From contig CP093829.1 in assembly GCA_033063855.1 (NCBI GenBank), positions 13,299,537-13,363,536 of the forward strand: a stretch of DNA of 64,000 nt. Direction: 5' to 3'. Origin of the DNA: Smittia aterrima. Its lineage: Eukaryota > Arthropoda > Insecta > Diptera > Chironomidae. Of the stretch, positions 26,501 through 38,100 are shown in pieces. The translations under genes were made by a program, and so were the position numbers. Each line of letters opens with the position of its first letter. The first letter of the stretch is position 1. Below the pieces are notes generated by a model that saw only the letters and a program-made list of their open reading frames with translations, was not told where the DNA came from and did no database searches.

Positions 26501-28565
26501 CTGAGTCAAGAATTCTTTTGAAATTCTTTCGGTAGCGCATGAATGCACTCGCATATTTTTTCCGCTCTCTCGGAAGGAGCGCGGTTTCAGCTTATAATGT
26601 GCAAGCTTTCTTAAAAGAGAAACATAAATTAAGTCAAAATGAATGCAGCCAGCGATATTCGTTTTCGAATCTCTGCATTTGAATGCCGTTCGCCAAGCAA
26701 ACGTACGAAAGTCAAACTTTGAATTCAAAATTAATATAATTCATCTTGTTCTACTTTCCTTTCATGAATGAGATTCGAAAGAAAAATGCTGAGCTTTCAT
26801 TTGAAATCCGTCTTATGATGATGCACCAAAGGAAAATCTCTTCAGACAAACTTCGGATTCAAACTTAATCCCAACCGGAAATTGTTTATCGCCAATTCAT
26901 GAATATCATTTGAATCCGAAACTTTTTTTAGCTATGTTGAGAGATGATGAGACTGATCAGATTTATATTTATGAAGTCGAGAGCCATCAGCATCGCATAT
27001 TTAATATTCACATAATTATATTTAATTTGCTATGGCTTATCCTCTTCGGAGCTTCTTTTGCCCTACACTTCTGACTGTACGGATTGAGCTTTCACTCTAT
27101 TGAAATCAAACTTTTTAATTATAATAAGCTTTTTGGAAAAGCTCTTCAAGGATTAATATCGTAATAAGCTTTCAGCTAATTTGTCAATTTCTGCAAGAAA
27201 ATATTAAACTTTGTTAAAATCGAATTCTGAATAAGGTTTTATCCACTGACGCCATTTTTGATGAAACAGATATTGCAAAAATAAATGAAAGTTCTTTATG
27301 AAAAATATTATCGATGAAAGTAGGGGAGGGAAAAAATCGTTTCCCTAAGAGAGATTTTTTAATCAAATTATTTTTATGGCTTTTTAATTGAATGATTCCA
27401 GAAATATTTCCATCAAACAAAAGCTCAGAACTCAAGCGGGATTAATAAAAAAAATTATTGCACATTGCATTAAATATTTTCAACTCGGTCGATGTTGTGC
27501 TGTCCAGGATAAGGATTGTAGAAATACGAGAATGAAGCCGAAACCTTATATCTCTTAATAGAAGTCTTTCATCTCTCGTCACTGCAGTATAAATAAGAAA
27601 TAAATGATAAATAAAAATACACAAAAGGCAGGAAAAATCCTGTCATGTCATAATTATAATTAAATTTTCTTTCTTCCTTTTCTTCGTCTCGTTTTTCTTC
27701 TCAGATTGAGCCGACAGCAAAAAGCCCCGCTCGGGAAATAAGTTCAACGTCTGACGGAGCACACTCAACAGCGAAACTTTTTGAAGAGCTGGAAAGTGTT
27801 GAAGCGCAATACGAGAATATCGTTAAAGCACTCCCACTAGACTGCTCTGAGGTAAACTCGTCTGACAATGAGCTTCACATGCTTGCGCCGTCAAATCTGG
27901 GACGTCCGATCAAAGCGAAATGTATTGGTCCCTGGACGGTGATCCAAAAACGTGAGGACGGCTCTGTGGACTTTAATCGATCGTGGGAAGAATACGCGAA
28001 AGGTTTCGGTGATCCCGATGGTGAGCTGTGGATTGGAAATGAAGTGCTCCACCATTTAACCATTGATAACTGCACAAAGCTACGAATTGTGATTCAAGAT
28101 CTCCAAAACAATTCGTGGTATGCCGACTATGAATCGTTTAGTATCGCATCGCGTGCCGAAGGCTACCGAATCGATTTCTCTGGTTACTCGGGCAATGCGT
28201 CGAATACGCTAGAGTATCAAAACCACATGAAGTTCTCTTCTATCGATGTTGACCTCGACATCTCAAAAGGTCACTGTGCCGACGAATACGAGGGTGGATG
28301 GTAAGTTTCAATCTTTCTGGAGGCGTTTCAAGACAATTTTTTTAACAAAGCTTTTCTTTTTCACAGGTGGTTCTCACACTGTCTTCATGCTAATCTCAAT
28401 GGACGCTACAACCTCGGACTAACGTGGTACGATTTATCACGAAACGAGTGGGTGGCCGTGAAAAACACGATAATGATGATTACAAAGCGTCACGAATGCC
28501 TTAGTCCGAGTAATGATTCATCAAGTGAGTCGAGTGAATCTCTCGTCACTAGAACGCCAATTTGA
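14558..28565 (+). CDS. sca: Scabrous-like secreted coiled-coil protein with fibrinogen-related domain
   Basis: In Drosophila, Scabrous is a secreted glycoprotein that acts with Notch in spacing neural precursors and ommatidial founder cells. Exons 14558-14886, 21683-21992, 25450-25992, 27705-28300 and 28367-28565 join in frame to 658 aa. An N-terminal signal peptide (MERLVISRNVLLLIANLVLA) is followed by long heptad-type coiled coils across exons 1-3 (to about residue 394), then a Ser/Thr linker. A C-terminal fibrinogen-related domain starts near residue 439 (LDCSEV) with the family's GPWTVIQKREDGS, ELWIGNEVLHHLT, GGWWFSHCLHANLNGRYNLG and paired cysteines. The coiled-coil plus fibrinogen layout, and motifs such as DFNRSW and YSGNAS, are as I recall them in fly Scabrous; angiopoietin-like or ficolin-type proteins are the alternative. 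Introns of 6.8, 3.5 and 1.7 kb split the coiled-coil part, so additional small exons cannot be excluded. The protein ends in a short Ser-rich tail. Confidence 0.88.
14887..21682 (+). other. Intron 1 of the scabrous-like gene (6.8 kb)
   Basis: GTGAGC donor and TTTGCAG acceptor. Open frames within it (for example 19153-19566 on the minus strand) show no domain and no splice context, so I see no nested gene. Its size suits regulatory content, but no specific element stands out. Confidence 0.6.
21993..25449 (+). other. Intron 2 of the scabrous-like gene (3.5 kb)
   Basis: GTAAGA donor and TATTTTCAG acceptor, phase 0 on both sides. It contains a short GAT-type triplet run near 22751-22766 and otherwise nothing I can name. 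Confidence 0.6.
25993..27704 (+). other. Intron 3 of the scabrous-like gene (1.7 kb)
   Basis: GTAAGT donor and CTTCTCAG acceptor. No coding exon, repeat or RNA gene is evident inside. Confidence 0.6.
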
Positions 28566-30051
28566 AAATAGATCTGAGTCGAATACACTTCTGTTGCACA
28601 ATAATCTCTAGCAGTTAATTATTTTGAGCTTAAAATGAAATCTCTATATTTATAGATTTTTTATGAATGTACAATGGAGAATGACAACAGTCGATAGATG
28701 TTAAGCTATTTAGATGAATCTCTCTTTGCTAGCCAACCAGATAACCCGAAACCGGAACATATCATTTGACTTTCCTCCCTCTTCGTCTCGTTTTCCAACC
28801 AGCCAGCCTGATAATGATGCTCTCATTAATTTTTCAATTTGAACATAATCTCCTTCTCCCTGACTCGGAAAAGCAAACACTCCCGTCGACCTCAACATTT
28901 AATTGCGCTTTGGGCTTCGTAGCGTAGCATTATCTCTTCTTGTGATTTTGAAAATAAGTCGAGAAAACAATGACGTCGGATTAGAAAGATTGGAAAAAGC
29001 TTTCTGAAGAAAACTCATCTCAAAATATCAACAATCTGCAGTTGAGCTTTCGCTGTTCAAATGATGACAGAAAAAAAGTTTCCAAGCATCTCTTCAACTG
29101 AACATTCAGCAATAAACCACTTCAAAGTATTTTCCTTTCTTATGTTATTGAGTGTATCTCCAAGATTTTCCGAGTAATATTCATTTGAAATATTGCAATC
29201 GCTAACATGAGAAAATCAATGTCGAATGGAGAAAATCAACAACTTTTCAATTCAATTGAAAGGTTCGAAACTTCAAAAACAAGTTTATTGCACCGAGAGT
29301 ATATTTTGAATTCATCATCACTTCAAAGCGTCTTTATGTGAAATTATTTTAACAAGAAATTGTCTCAAAATTTAATGAGATTAGAAAGTCCTACAAAGTT
29401 CTTCAATGTAAACGTCTAATTAATTCAAATGAAACGTTTTTTTCCTCATTTCCTCTCTTTTTTATCGGCCGAACTTTTTCACGTAAGCAGGGGTGAAGGC
29501 GAACAGGTTACTAGACGAATGTTTATTCATCGATTTTCGGTCATGTTACAGACAGGAGATTTCATCACTCAATCATCCATTAAACGTGTATTTCTTTGCT
29601 TAAATGGGAGACTCTCAAATCTTAGGCTTAGCAATGAATTGTTTCCTCAAAAGAAACAAACGTTTTACCATGTAGCGGTTAAGATTAGAAGGAAAGTATA
29701 AAAGTTTTTCGGAAACTTTTGGGATATTGTTGTAAAATGAGAAGACGGAAATCAACTTTTTATGGAATTTCGTTCTTTGTCAAACCAAAGCGAGGATTAA
29801 GTTATTAACTCATCATTTCTATGTTTAACATTTTAAGTATGTACATAAATTTAGTCAGCTGTCTACATAGCGTACCTTTTTTTTAAATTTTTTAATTTAA
29901 TTCACTTTCAGTTTAATCGAATTGAGAAGTAAAATTTGTTTTAAGAGCTTTTTGAATACTGTTAAGTGAGAAAAGAATGTTAAGACATTAATTATAGCTA
30001 TAATTGAAATAAAAATTATAATAAGAAAACTGGAGTTCATGATCTGATTAT
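28566..30051. other. 3' region of the scabrous-like gene and convergent spacer
   Basis: Probable 3' untranslated region followed by AT-rich spacer. The nearest AATAAA after the stop is at 29111-29116, giving a trailer of about 550 bases. I see no further gene; the frame 29429-29701 has no recognisable features. Confidence 0.4.
29111..29116 (+). terminator. Possible poly(A) signal of the scabrous-like gene
   Basis: First AATAAA downstream of the stop codon. A variant signal closer to the stop cannot be excluded. Confidence 0.35.
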
Positions 30052-30057
30052 TTTATT
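30052..30057 (-). terminator. Poly(A) signal of the C2H2 gene
   Basis: TTTATT on the plus strand (AATAAA on the minus strand), 72 bases after the stop of the minus-strand gene. Confidence 0.5.
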
Positions 30058-30128
30058 TTCAGAGATCACACTATTGAAAGTACATATGCCGATAGATAGA
30101 CTTTTGATGAGTTATAAGCAATCACGTT

Positions 30129-30755
30129 TCATCTTGGATGTTTTTCTTTCTTGTGGCGTGATAACGAGCTTCGATGGGAAAAATTCTTTTCGCATTGATC
30201 ACAATGGCGAATATTTAATTTTTTTTGGTTGAGACGTTGCTTTGGCTTTGGATCTTCGCTGATGTGATCTTGAATGATGTTCGGATCGATTCCTTTCAAG
30301 GCAACTCTTTGAATATTTTTACAACTATAGAGAAACTTTAGAGCTCTTGAAACTTTTTGATCTGTATCGAGAGTTCCTTTACAAATTAGATTAACGAGAA
30401 TAGGAATTATTAAAGGCGGATTGCTGTGCATTTGCTTAATGGCTTTAAATAAAAGTTCTCCTTGTTCGTTTGAAATGACTGGATTCATTTTTATTTTATC
30501 TATAAATTGAAAAGACAGTTTTAAAATTGAGAAAAAGAGAATTCACTGACGCTTGATATTAGAATATTTTGGAAAATTTTGTTTACCATTTAAAATTCTG
30601 CCTGCAGCACCACCTATGTCGAAAACTGCACGAAATCTTGACAAATCCCAGTATTCGAAAACCTTCTTGTTCGAATCTTCATGAGAAAAAACAAGATTTA
30701 GAAAATGGCTAAATTCTGAAATTAAAAGTGTTTGTTTACATCTATAATAAAACAT
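30129..30755 (-). CDS. Unrecognised 179-aa protein with one C-terminal C2H2 zinc finger
   Basis: Two exons, 30755-30587 and 30499-30129, with an 87-bp intron (GTAAAC donor, ATTTATAG acceptor). The join (AAT G / AT AAA) keeps the frame through to the stop. The body is helical and hydrophobic (for example LIIPILVNLICKG and SRALKFLYSC), which looks repeat-like but matches no family I can name. A basic linker leads to a single finger CDQCEKNFSHRSSLSRHKKEKH (Cx2Cx12Hx4H) near the end. One finger alone rarely gives sequence-specific DNA binding. The start is uncertain: ATG at 30755 is used, but a TTTAATTTCAG acceptor at 30716 would allow an upstream exon, and ATG 30488 would give a 119-aa form. Its start lies 37 bp from the divergent Gps2 start, suggesting a shared promoter. 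Confidence 0.6.
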
Positions 30756-30792
30756 ATAGATTTTAATAAAATCATTTATTAAAAGATACAGA

Positions 30793-31767
30793 ATGAGTGC
30801 GAAAAACAGATATCTTGGCAAAATGACTGCTGAACAGCAGCAACAACAAAATGACAAGAAAATCGCCGAAGATAAGTTGTTTACATCTCTTAAACGACAT
30901 ATTATTAAAGAACGTGAACATAAAAAGCAACTTGAAGCAGAAACAGCAAAGGAGGAGCAGTTACGAAATGAACGTGAAGCAAGAAAGAAACAAGACAAGC
31001 AAACTCTAGGAAAGACACAACAAGAAATAGCTCAAGTGGAAGACCAATTGGTACAGCTTAAAAACAAGAAACACCAACTTTTCTTACAGCTCAAAGCTTT
31101 AATCACGAAAGAAGTTGAGATGGAGAAAATTCGAAAGGAAAAGTAAGTTTGCACATGAAATATCAAATATCAATTGTTATTAAATTTTGTAAATATTTTT
31201 AGTGATCACGCATTAAACGTCAGAAACGACGTTGGGCCCACTTACGCGACGCCTTATGGAGCAAACGAAAAAGGTGTTAAGCGAGGACGTTCGCCAGCTC
31301 CTCCAACTGATTATTACAAACATACCAATCAGAATCAAGGGGTTTATATGCCCCCAAAATCTGACTCAGGTAGGCACGAAACAAGGCGAGCTGTTCTCTG
31401 GTACAACCCCGCTAAGTACGGGACATCGCCACATCAAGGTTGGCCGATGAGTAGCAATATCGTGAATCAGCGCTATCCTTTGCCACAAAATGTTCCAGCA
31501 CCCCACATTCTTCTGAACAGTGAACATCAACAACCTCCGCCTCCCCAACTTGTAAAACAAGCCCTTCCCTCTCAGCAACAATCTCAACAGCAAAAAGGTG
31601 GAGCAATTTCCATTGAAAAGATCGGTGAGACTATGAGAGCAAAGCTTCCGGCTCAACAACAGGATTTTACAATTCAACGGCGAATTGTAAATCCTTCGCA
31701 GCCCGGACAAGGACACCAAGGAGAGTTTCCGAATGGGCCTTATCACACAAATATTAGATATGAGTAA
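30793..31767 (+). CDS. Gps2: G protein pathway suppressor 2 (GPS2) ortholog
   Basis: GPS2 is a subunit of the NCoR/SMRT-HDAC3 co-repressor complex and restrains JNK and Ras signalling; it acts mainly in the nucleus. Exons 30793-31142 and 31203-31767 (60-bp intron, GTAAGT donor) give 304 aa. Residues about 20-115 form a charged coiled coil containing the family hallmarks LKRHIIKEREHKKQ and KKHQLFLQLKALI. The rest is a disordered Gln/Pro-rich region with short conserved blocks (KRGRSPAPPTDYY; a C-terminal PNGPYHTNIRYE). The start at 30793 is preceded by few bases before the divergent gene; an in-frame ATG at 30823 is a possible alternative. The gene is convergent with vimar downstream. Confidence 0.88.
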
Positions 31768-31815
31768 ATTGCAAACCATCAAATTTAGTTGTATTATCGA
31801 CATCAAAAATGTATC

Positions 31816-31821
31816 AATAAA
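31816..31821 (+). terminator. Poly(A) signal of Gps2
   Basis: AATAAA lies 48 bases past the stop codon. Confidence 0.6.
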
Positions 31822-32056
31822 TAATTAAAAATACAATGTATTGACAGCCATGATATTTTGTGTAGATATTACAATTCAACTCTTAGCAAACTGAAATATT
31901 ACATTTAGGGACGTTCAGACAATAAAAAAAAGCCTGATACTACCTACGAAGAGAGTTGTGATCGTTATCTCCTAACAATTCGAACGATCTCTATGTTTTC
32001 GTTCTATTGGTCCCCAAAAATAAATACAGGACCTTGGTTGTAGTTATATTATTGCT

Positions 32057-32107
32057 CGCAGTTGATTATCCGAGCAAATTTTCCTGGAGTTGAGAAATCA
32101 ACTGCGT
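32057..32107. repeat. Short inverted repeat between convergent genes
   Basis: CGCAGTTGATT at 32057-32067 is the exact reverse complement of AATCAACTGCG at 32096-32106, with a 28-base loop. It lies between the Gps2 and vimar trailers. No known RNA family is recognised. Confidence 0.5.
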
Positions 32108-32154
32108 ATCATTCAAGTTTCAAACAAATGAAAAGTCTTTTCAAACCATCAAAT

Positions 32155-32160
32155 TTTATT
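32155..32160 (-). terminator. Poly(A) signal of vimar
   Basis: TTTATT on the plus strand reads AATAAA for the minus-strand gene, about 100 bases after its stop. Confidence 0.5.
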
Positions 32161-32261
32161 TTTTTAGACAGCAGTAAAAATATTAATAAAACGATTCACA
32201 ATCAAAAATACTTTTAAGGAAAAGAAAATATTAGGAAAGACCACAAACAGTCAATCACAGA

Positions 32262-34206
32262 TTACAATGTAGCTAGCTCTTTAATTCTCGGTACGATCTT
32301 AAGTTTCTCTTCGATGTTGTGTTCTGTTAAGTGCGCTTTGAGTTCATCCGACTGCTGAAGAGCTGAGATGAAAGTGTTGAGATTTTCAACGATTTCATTT
32401 GAAGTCCGGTCCATGTCAGACAATCGTTGGATAAAATCAACTAATGTTTGACCCAAGCTGCTTGCAATAAGAATTTTGCCAAGATCTAATTGGTCGGATA
32501 GAAATACGACTATCAGAGTGAGTGCGATGACTGCTTCATTTTGCATCACTAAGTGGGCTGATAGAAGCATTTGGATAAGAGTTTCAACAGTCCCATCGAT
32601 CTCAACAAACTGCTTTAAAGGTTCTACTTCCACTTTGATGCCATCTTTGCTTCGGTATGCGTTTTTAATCATCCAAGACATTAATCGAGAGGATTCACTG
32701 TTCACACCAACCATATCCGGAGTTTTCTTAGCCCACTCAATCAGCTGCACGATAAGTTTTTTGTTTTTCAAAATTTCCAGAGCTAGCGCTTCTTGACCAT
32801 CAACTAACATTCTAAGAGTTCCAAGGAGCTTGAAAACCACTGGCGGCTGATGAATCTCAAGCATAGGAAGAACAGTTTCTATAAGGCCTGCTTCAATCAA
32901 CGCTACTTTATTCGGTTTTGGAATGACTAGGTTTCGAATTGTGCTGAGCTGTTAAAAATATTTTTCTTATTGCATTGAAAGAGTGTAATTATAAGATCCT
33001 TACCAAAGCATGTTGAAGACGAACATCAACTTCAGGTCCATTGTTCTTTGATAAAATCTCAATCAGTTTGATGTGCATCTTTTGGGAGACCATATGAATA
33101 CAATGCTCATCAGTTCTTGCAAAATTTCCAATCGCCAACACACTAGTCGTAATTAAATCAATATCTTCTGACTCTAACCAAATCGTCATGGAAGACAGAA
33201 CTGATGTTTTGTACAAATATTGCATTGCTTCATCTCCTGTTAAAATCAAAACTATGAAATCGCAGGTGAGCTTAGCGATGCTCCTCGTTTCGTTGCTACC
33301 AACTAACGTTTTGTACTTTGAAAGCGAATCTAAGAAATGTTCGCACAAGCCATCCTTCGCAAGCAAAAGCTTTACGTCGTCGTTTTCGGCCTGACACATC
33401 AACAATTCCAGACAACTATCGGCTACTTCCGCATTATTGGTAATCTTGAGAATTTTTGTTATTAGATTTAGGATTTCTGGTTCAAAGATTAAATCTGACA
33501 CTTGTTCGGTGAGAATGCTGAAGGGAGTAAGAAGATGCTCGATGCCCTCGCTTGCCTCATCGAGTTTCCTTTCTTGCAAGCGAAACTTCATTTTTTCAAT
33601 GACCCCAAGACTTATAGCTTTCTGACTCAGCTCTTCGTTGCCAAGTAAATAATTTGATATGACGCCACTTCTAACTTTTATAAAGGCTTCGAGCTGTTCG
33701 CTATCTTTAATGTCGCTGGAAGGTACATCAAGGAGCTCGAAAAGGGCTTTGCCTAAAAATTTATGAAAGATACACTAAATTGGACTTGAAATGTGTTTCA
33801 CTACTCTACCTTCGTCGAGATGAAATATTATATTGCGCGCATCGTCATTTGTGTAGAAAATGTTGCCCAAAGCCCGGCACAACTGAATTAGCAATTCGTG
33901 ATTGTTGGGATCTTTACAATTCGATACAGTAGCGATAAGCACTTCGTTCAATTTCTCCAAGACTTCATTGTTTGAAAACTTTGTACGTTGCTCGGGGTTT
34001 TTAGTTACTTCTGCGATGTTCTTAACAACGAGGAGGTTTATATTGGGCGTGTTATGCATGAGTAATTGCAGGAATATTTCTTTTGTTTCGACTTCTTGTA
34101 GGCGCTGTGTTGATGCGAGCTTCCTAAGAGTAATTTCGACTCCACACATGTCTTTCTTCAACGACATCTCTTTTAGCTGTTCCATTAGAGCTAAAGGAAT
34201 ATTCAT
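32262..34206 (-). CDS. vimar: Armadillo-repeat GDP dissociation stimulator (vimar / RAP1GDS1, SmgGDS)
   Basis: SmgGDS-type proteins are armadillo-repeat chaperones and exchange factors for small GTPases of the Rho/Ras/Rap group with polybasic tails; the fly ortholog is vimar. Exons 34206-33810, 33752-33004 and 32948-32262 join in frame to 610 aa, close to the ~607 aa of the human protein. The sequence is almost all helical armadillo units; recognisable blocks include IQLCRALGNIFYTND near the N-terminus, LAIGNFARTDEHC mid-protein and FKLLGTLRMLVDG in the last exon. There is no signal peptide or membrane segment. It is head-to-head with Sec24AB (918 bp between start codons) and tail-to-tail with Gps2. 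The start codon is supported by AT-rich, stop-containing sequence just upstream. Confidence 0.87.
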
Positions 34207-35123
34207 TGTTTATTGATTTCCGATTAAATGGATAATTTCTGAGCTAAACTTCACGAATATTCGCCGGTTGATACTTACAATCCATTTTAATTAGTCTTAC
34301 AAGTCACCGAGGATTAATTATGACTTTAAATGTATCGTATTTGCTAAAGAAATCCAGAAAATCAGACTTGGTCAAGAATTTCGTTTGTAGCGAACAACCA
34401 AAGTTTTTACCCCCAAAGTGGACAATAAGCTTCGTCTGAATCGTGGAATTATTTTGTTTTTTCTCAATAATTGCAAAAATTCTAGTAAAAAAACTACTCA
34501 GCTGCATTTGGACTATGTAAATAAGTGTCCAACATTATCGAGAAGCTTAGTGACATCGAAGGAACCATCAAAGGTGAGCGTGAATCGTCAAAACCATCAT
34601 GAAAATATTTTTTCCAACTTCCAAAAGAGATAGTTTATAATCAGTTAACCCACCTTTCGCTAATTTACTTCTTTTATGGGCGAGATAAACTTCAAATGGC
34701 ATTAGCCTTGATCCATCAATGGCGATGATAAGCGTAGTTTTATCTTAAAAAATTCGAGTCATTGCTTCCGCCCTCGTCATGAAGGAAAAAAAATTGAAAA
34801 ATTCGGCCTTCGACATAAATTGGGTCATTAACAGCGAAAACGTAAAGTGAATAGAGCAAAGGTGTCGGTCGTCTAGTAGCAGTCTACTTTTATCTAATTG
34901 AGAACACTGTTATGAATGAAACAAAACATTTCAGATAACGACGTGCAAATGATCAATCGAAATTACTTCTCGATATTTTTTTTCTCTTAACTTTTAAATG
35001 ATCTTCGTCATCACATCTTTCAATTATCTCTGAGAAGAGCAAAAAAATGTTGCTTGCGTCACTTTGTTATGATACTGCTACACGTAAATTTATTCAAAGT
35101 ATTTTTTATTTTAGCAAACTAAA
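34207..35123. promoter_or_regulatory. Intergenic region between divergent vimar and Sec24AB
   Basis: This 917-bp span must carry both promoters. A pyrimidine-rich acceptor (TATTTTAG at 35107-35114) sits just before the Sec24AB start, implying a non-coding leader exon and an intron inside this span; the donor is not certain. Short frames on both strands (34418-34633, 34304-34507) show no features of real proteins. Confidence 0.5.
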
Positions 35124-38100
35124 ATGGCTCAACAACCACCGCCTGGAAGTTATCCAAACTACGCCTTCATGCATCAGCAGCAACAGCAACAAGGACAGTT
35201 AAACGGAAGTCAGCAAGTAAATGGCTTTCCTCAAGCTGCGAATTTACCTCCTGTGAAACCGATGCACGTTCCTGCACAGCAACTTCCTCCACAGCAGGCA
35301 ATTAACTACCAGAACTTTCAAACGAAAGCGATTCAACCTGGCGGAGGAATAAATGGAAGCAACAGTGCTTTATCATCGCGAACTTCATCACCCGGAGTTC
35401 AACCAACTTCCGTTCCGCAATCTCAGTTGCCCCCATCTAGAAGTTATCCGAGCTACCAGCAACTTCATGGCTCATATCCTCAACAGCAGTCTAGTCAATT
35501 ACCGATGGCAGGTGCCATTAATAACAATAATATCGGCATTAAGTCAAACTCAAATCCGAATCCAATGGTGGCACAACCTCCTTCTGGTCCTCAACCTGGT
35601 CAGCAGACTTTAAGTTCAAGTTTGAAGAATCTTTCATTAAATCCTGCTGTTCCCGGAAACTTTCCAGTTCCTCCGATTCCAACATCAAAGAGCGAGCAGA
35701 ATTTTTTAAATAACAACAATGACCAAGCTTCAGCAATGCATCCTCCAATGCCACAAATGCCTCCAAAACCTGGTAATTTAGCAATGGCCAAGAGACCGAT
35801 GTATCCTGCTCAGCAAAACGTTTCATCTCCAATGGGTCAGCAGCCTCAATTCCCACAACAACAGCAGCCTGCTCAATTTCAACAGCAGCAAATGACTCAA
35901 CCCCAGTTTCAGTCTCAACCGCAAACTTTCAATAACAACTTTCCTGGTGCTCAAGTTGGTTTACAGCAATCACCTCAAATGCCGATGCAACAGCCAAGAG
36001 GAAATCTTCAATATCAGAATATACAACAACCACAGAACTCACAACATTATCCCGTTGGAAGTGTCGTTAGTCAAGGATTCAACAAAATGTGGGGCAACGA
36101 GACTGTAGATCTCATGCAACACCGTCACATTCTGCCACCAACGAAAGTGCTTCCGCCACCTATTAAACTAAACCATCAGTTTCACGAGGCTACTAACTGT
36201 AGTAACGATATCTTCAGGTGTACACTGACAAAAATTCCTGAGTCAAATTCGCTGCTGCAAAAGTCTCGATTGCCATTGGGAATTCTGATTCATCCTTACC
36301 GCGATTTAAGCGTAAGTATGAAATGATAAAGGTTTGCTTCCTACTAATGTTTCTAATTGTAGAACTTGCCGGTTATCAGTTGTACAACAATTGTAAGATG
36401 TCGTGTATGCCGCACGTACATCAATCCGTTTGTTTTCTTCGTTGATAGCAAGAAATGGAAATGTAATTTGTGCTATCGTATCAACGAATGTAAGTTATTA
36501 CTGGAAATATTTTGATTCGTAGAAAGTTAAACATTTTATTCTATAGTACCAGAAGAATTTCAATACGATCCCGTGAGTAAAACCTATGGGGATCCAACGA
36601 GGAGGCCTGAAATTAGATCAAGTACTATCGAGTTCATTGCACCATCTGAATACATGTTGAGGCCACCTCAACCGGCAGTTTATCTTTTCTTGCTTGACGT
36701 CTCGTCTTTGGCTCAGCAATGTGGATATTTAGAAACCACTTGTCAAACTATTCAAGAACAGCTTGACAATCTACCTGGTGATGCGAGAGCTCAAGTCGGA
36801 TTCATTGCTTTTAATAGTGCTGTGCATTTCTATAACATCGCTGAAGGATTCAATCAGCCCCACGAGATCACAGTTCTTGAAGTTGATGGTAAATTTAAAC
36901 GAATCCTAGAAACAACATTGGTATTAACAAATGTATATTTTTTTTTTTCAGATGTGTTTTTGCCTTGCCCAGACAATTTACTAGTTAATCTAAAAGAATG
37001 TCGTGAGCTGATCAACGATCTGCTCCAGCAATTACCAAAGCGATTTGCAACTGAACATGATAATAAAAGTGCACTTGGTGCTGCACTTCAAGCAGCTTTT
37101 AAACTTATGGTGAGAAACAATTTCTTTCAATTCTTTGACACGAATTTGACTTAATCTAAATAAAAATTCTATTTAGGGTGCAACTGGTGGTAGAGTCTCT
37201 GTCTTTCAAACTTGTTTGCCAAATTTTGGACCAGGCGCTCTTCAATCTCGGTGAGCTTTTAATCTAATAATTTATATAAAATATAATTCTAATGTTTGGG
37301 TGTTCATTCAAGTGAGGATCCAAACAATCGCTCCTCAAAAGATGTTCAACATCTTGGACCAGCGACTGACTTTTATAAACGGCTAGCTCTTGACTGCTCT
37401 GGTCAACAGATTGCTGTTGATCTTTTCCTACTTAATAGTCAATACAGCGACTTGGCAACGTTATGTGAGTGACGCATTGTGTTTTCCGACGTTAGTTTTG
37501 ATTATTTCGCATTTTACAGCTGGAATCAGTAAATTCAGCGGAGGAACAGTTCATCATTTTCCTCTATTCAACATTAGCAAGCAACAACAAGTTACAGAGT
37601 TCCAGCGTGTTCTCGTTCGTTATTTAACCAGGAAAATTGGTTTCGAGTCTGTGATGCGAGTGAGATGTACGCGAGGCCTGAGTATTCACACATTCCACGG
37701 AAATTTCTTCGTCCGGTCAACAGATCTGCTTTCATTACCTAACGTTAACCCAGACTCTGGTTTTGGAATGCAAATCACGTACGAAGAAAGCTTGGCAGAT
37801 GTTAAGACAGTTTGTTTCCAAGCCGCATTACTTTACACGAGTAGTAAAGCCGAAAGACGAATTCGTGTTCACACAATTTGTTTGCCGGTCACAGAGAGTT
37901 TGTCAGAAGTTTTACAGTCTGCGGATCAGCAATGTATCATTGGGTTATTAAGTAAAATGGCAGTTGATCGTTCACTTAGCTCCAATCTCAGCGATGCTCG
38001 TGATGCCTTTATTAATGCTACAGTTGATATTTTCGGCGCTTTCAAGTTGGCGCAAAATTTGCCATCAGGAGCAAGTGGACTTGTTGCACCAACTAATTTG

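Noticed and set aside
30587..30715. Local resemblance to an O-methyltransferase (WDLSRFRAVFDIGGAAGR)
   Set aside because: Only a short motif fits. A consistent donor follows it and the exon joins in frame to the C2H2 exon, so a broken methyltransferase is less likely than an exon of that gene.
32476..33625. Plus-strand frames across the vimar exons
   Set aside because: Antisense shadows of a clear armadillo-repeat gene.
35353..35856. Frames on both strands within the Gln/Pro-rich first exon of Sec24AB
   Set aside because: By-products of CAG/CAA/CCT-rich codons; the Sec24 frame continues through ten further exons.
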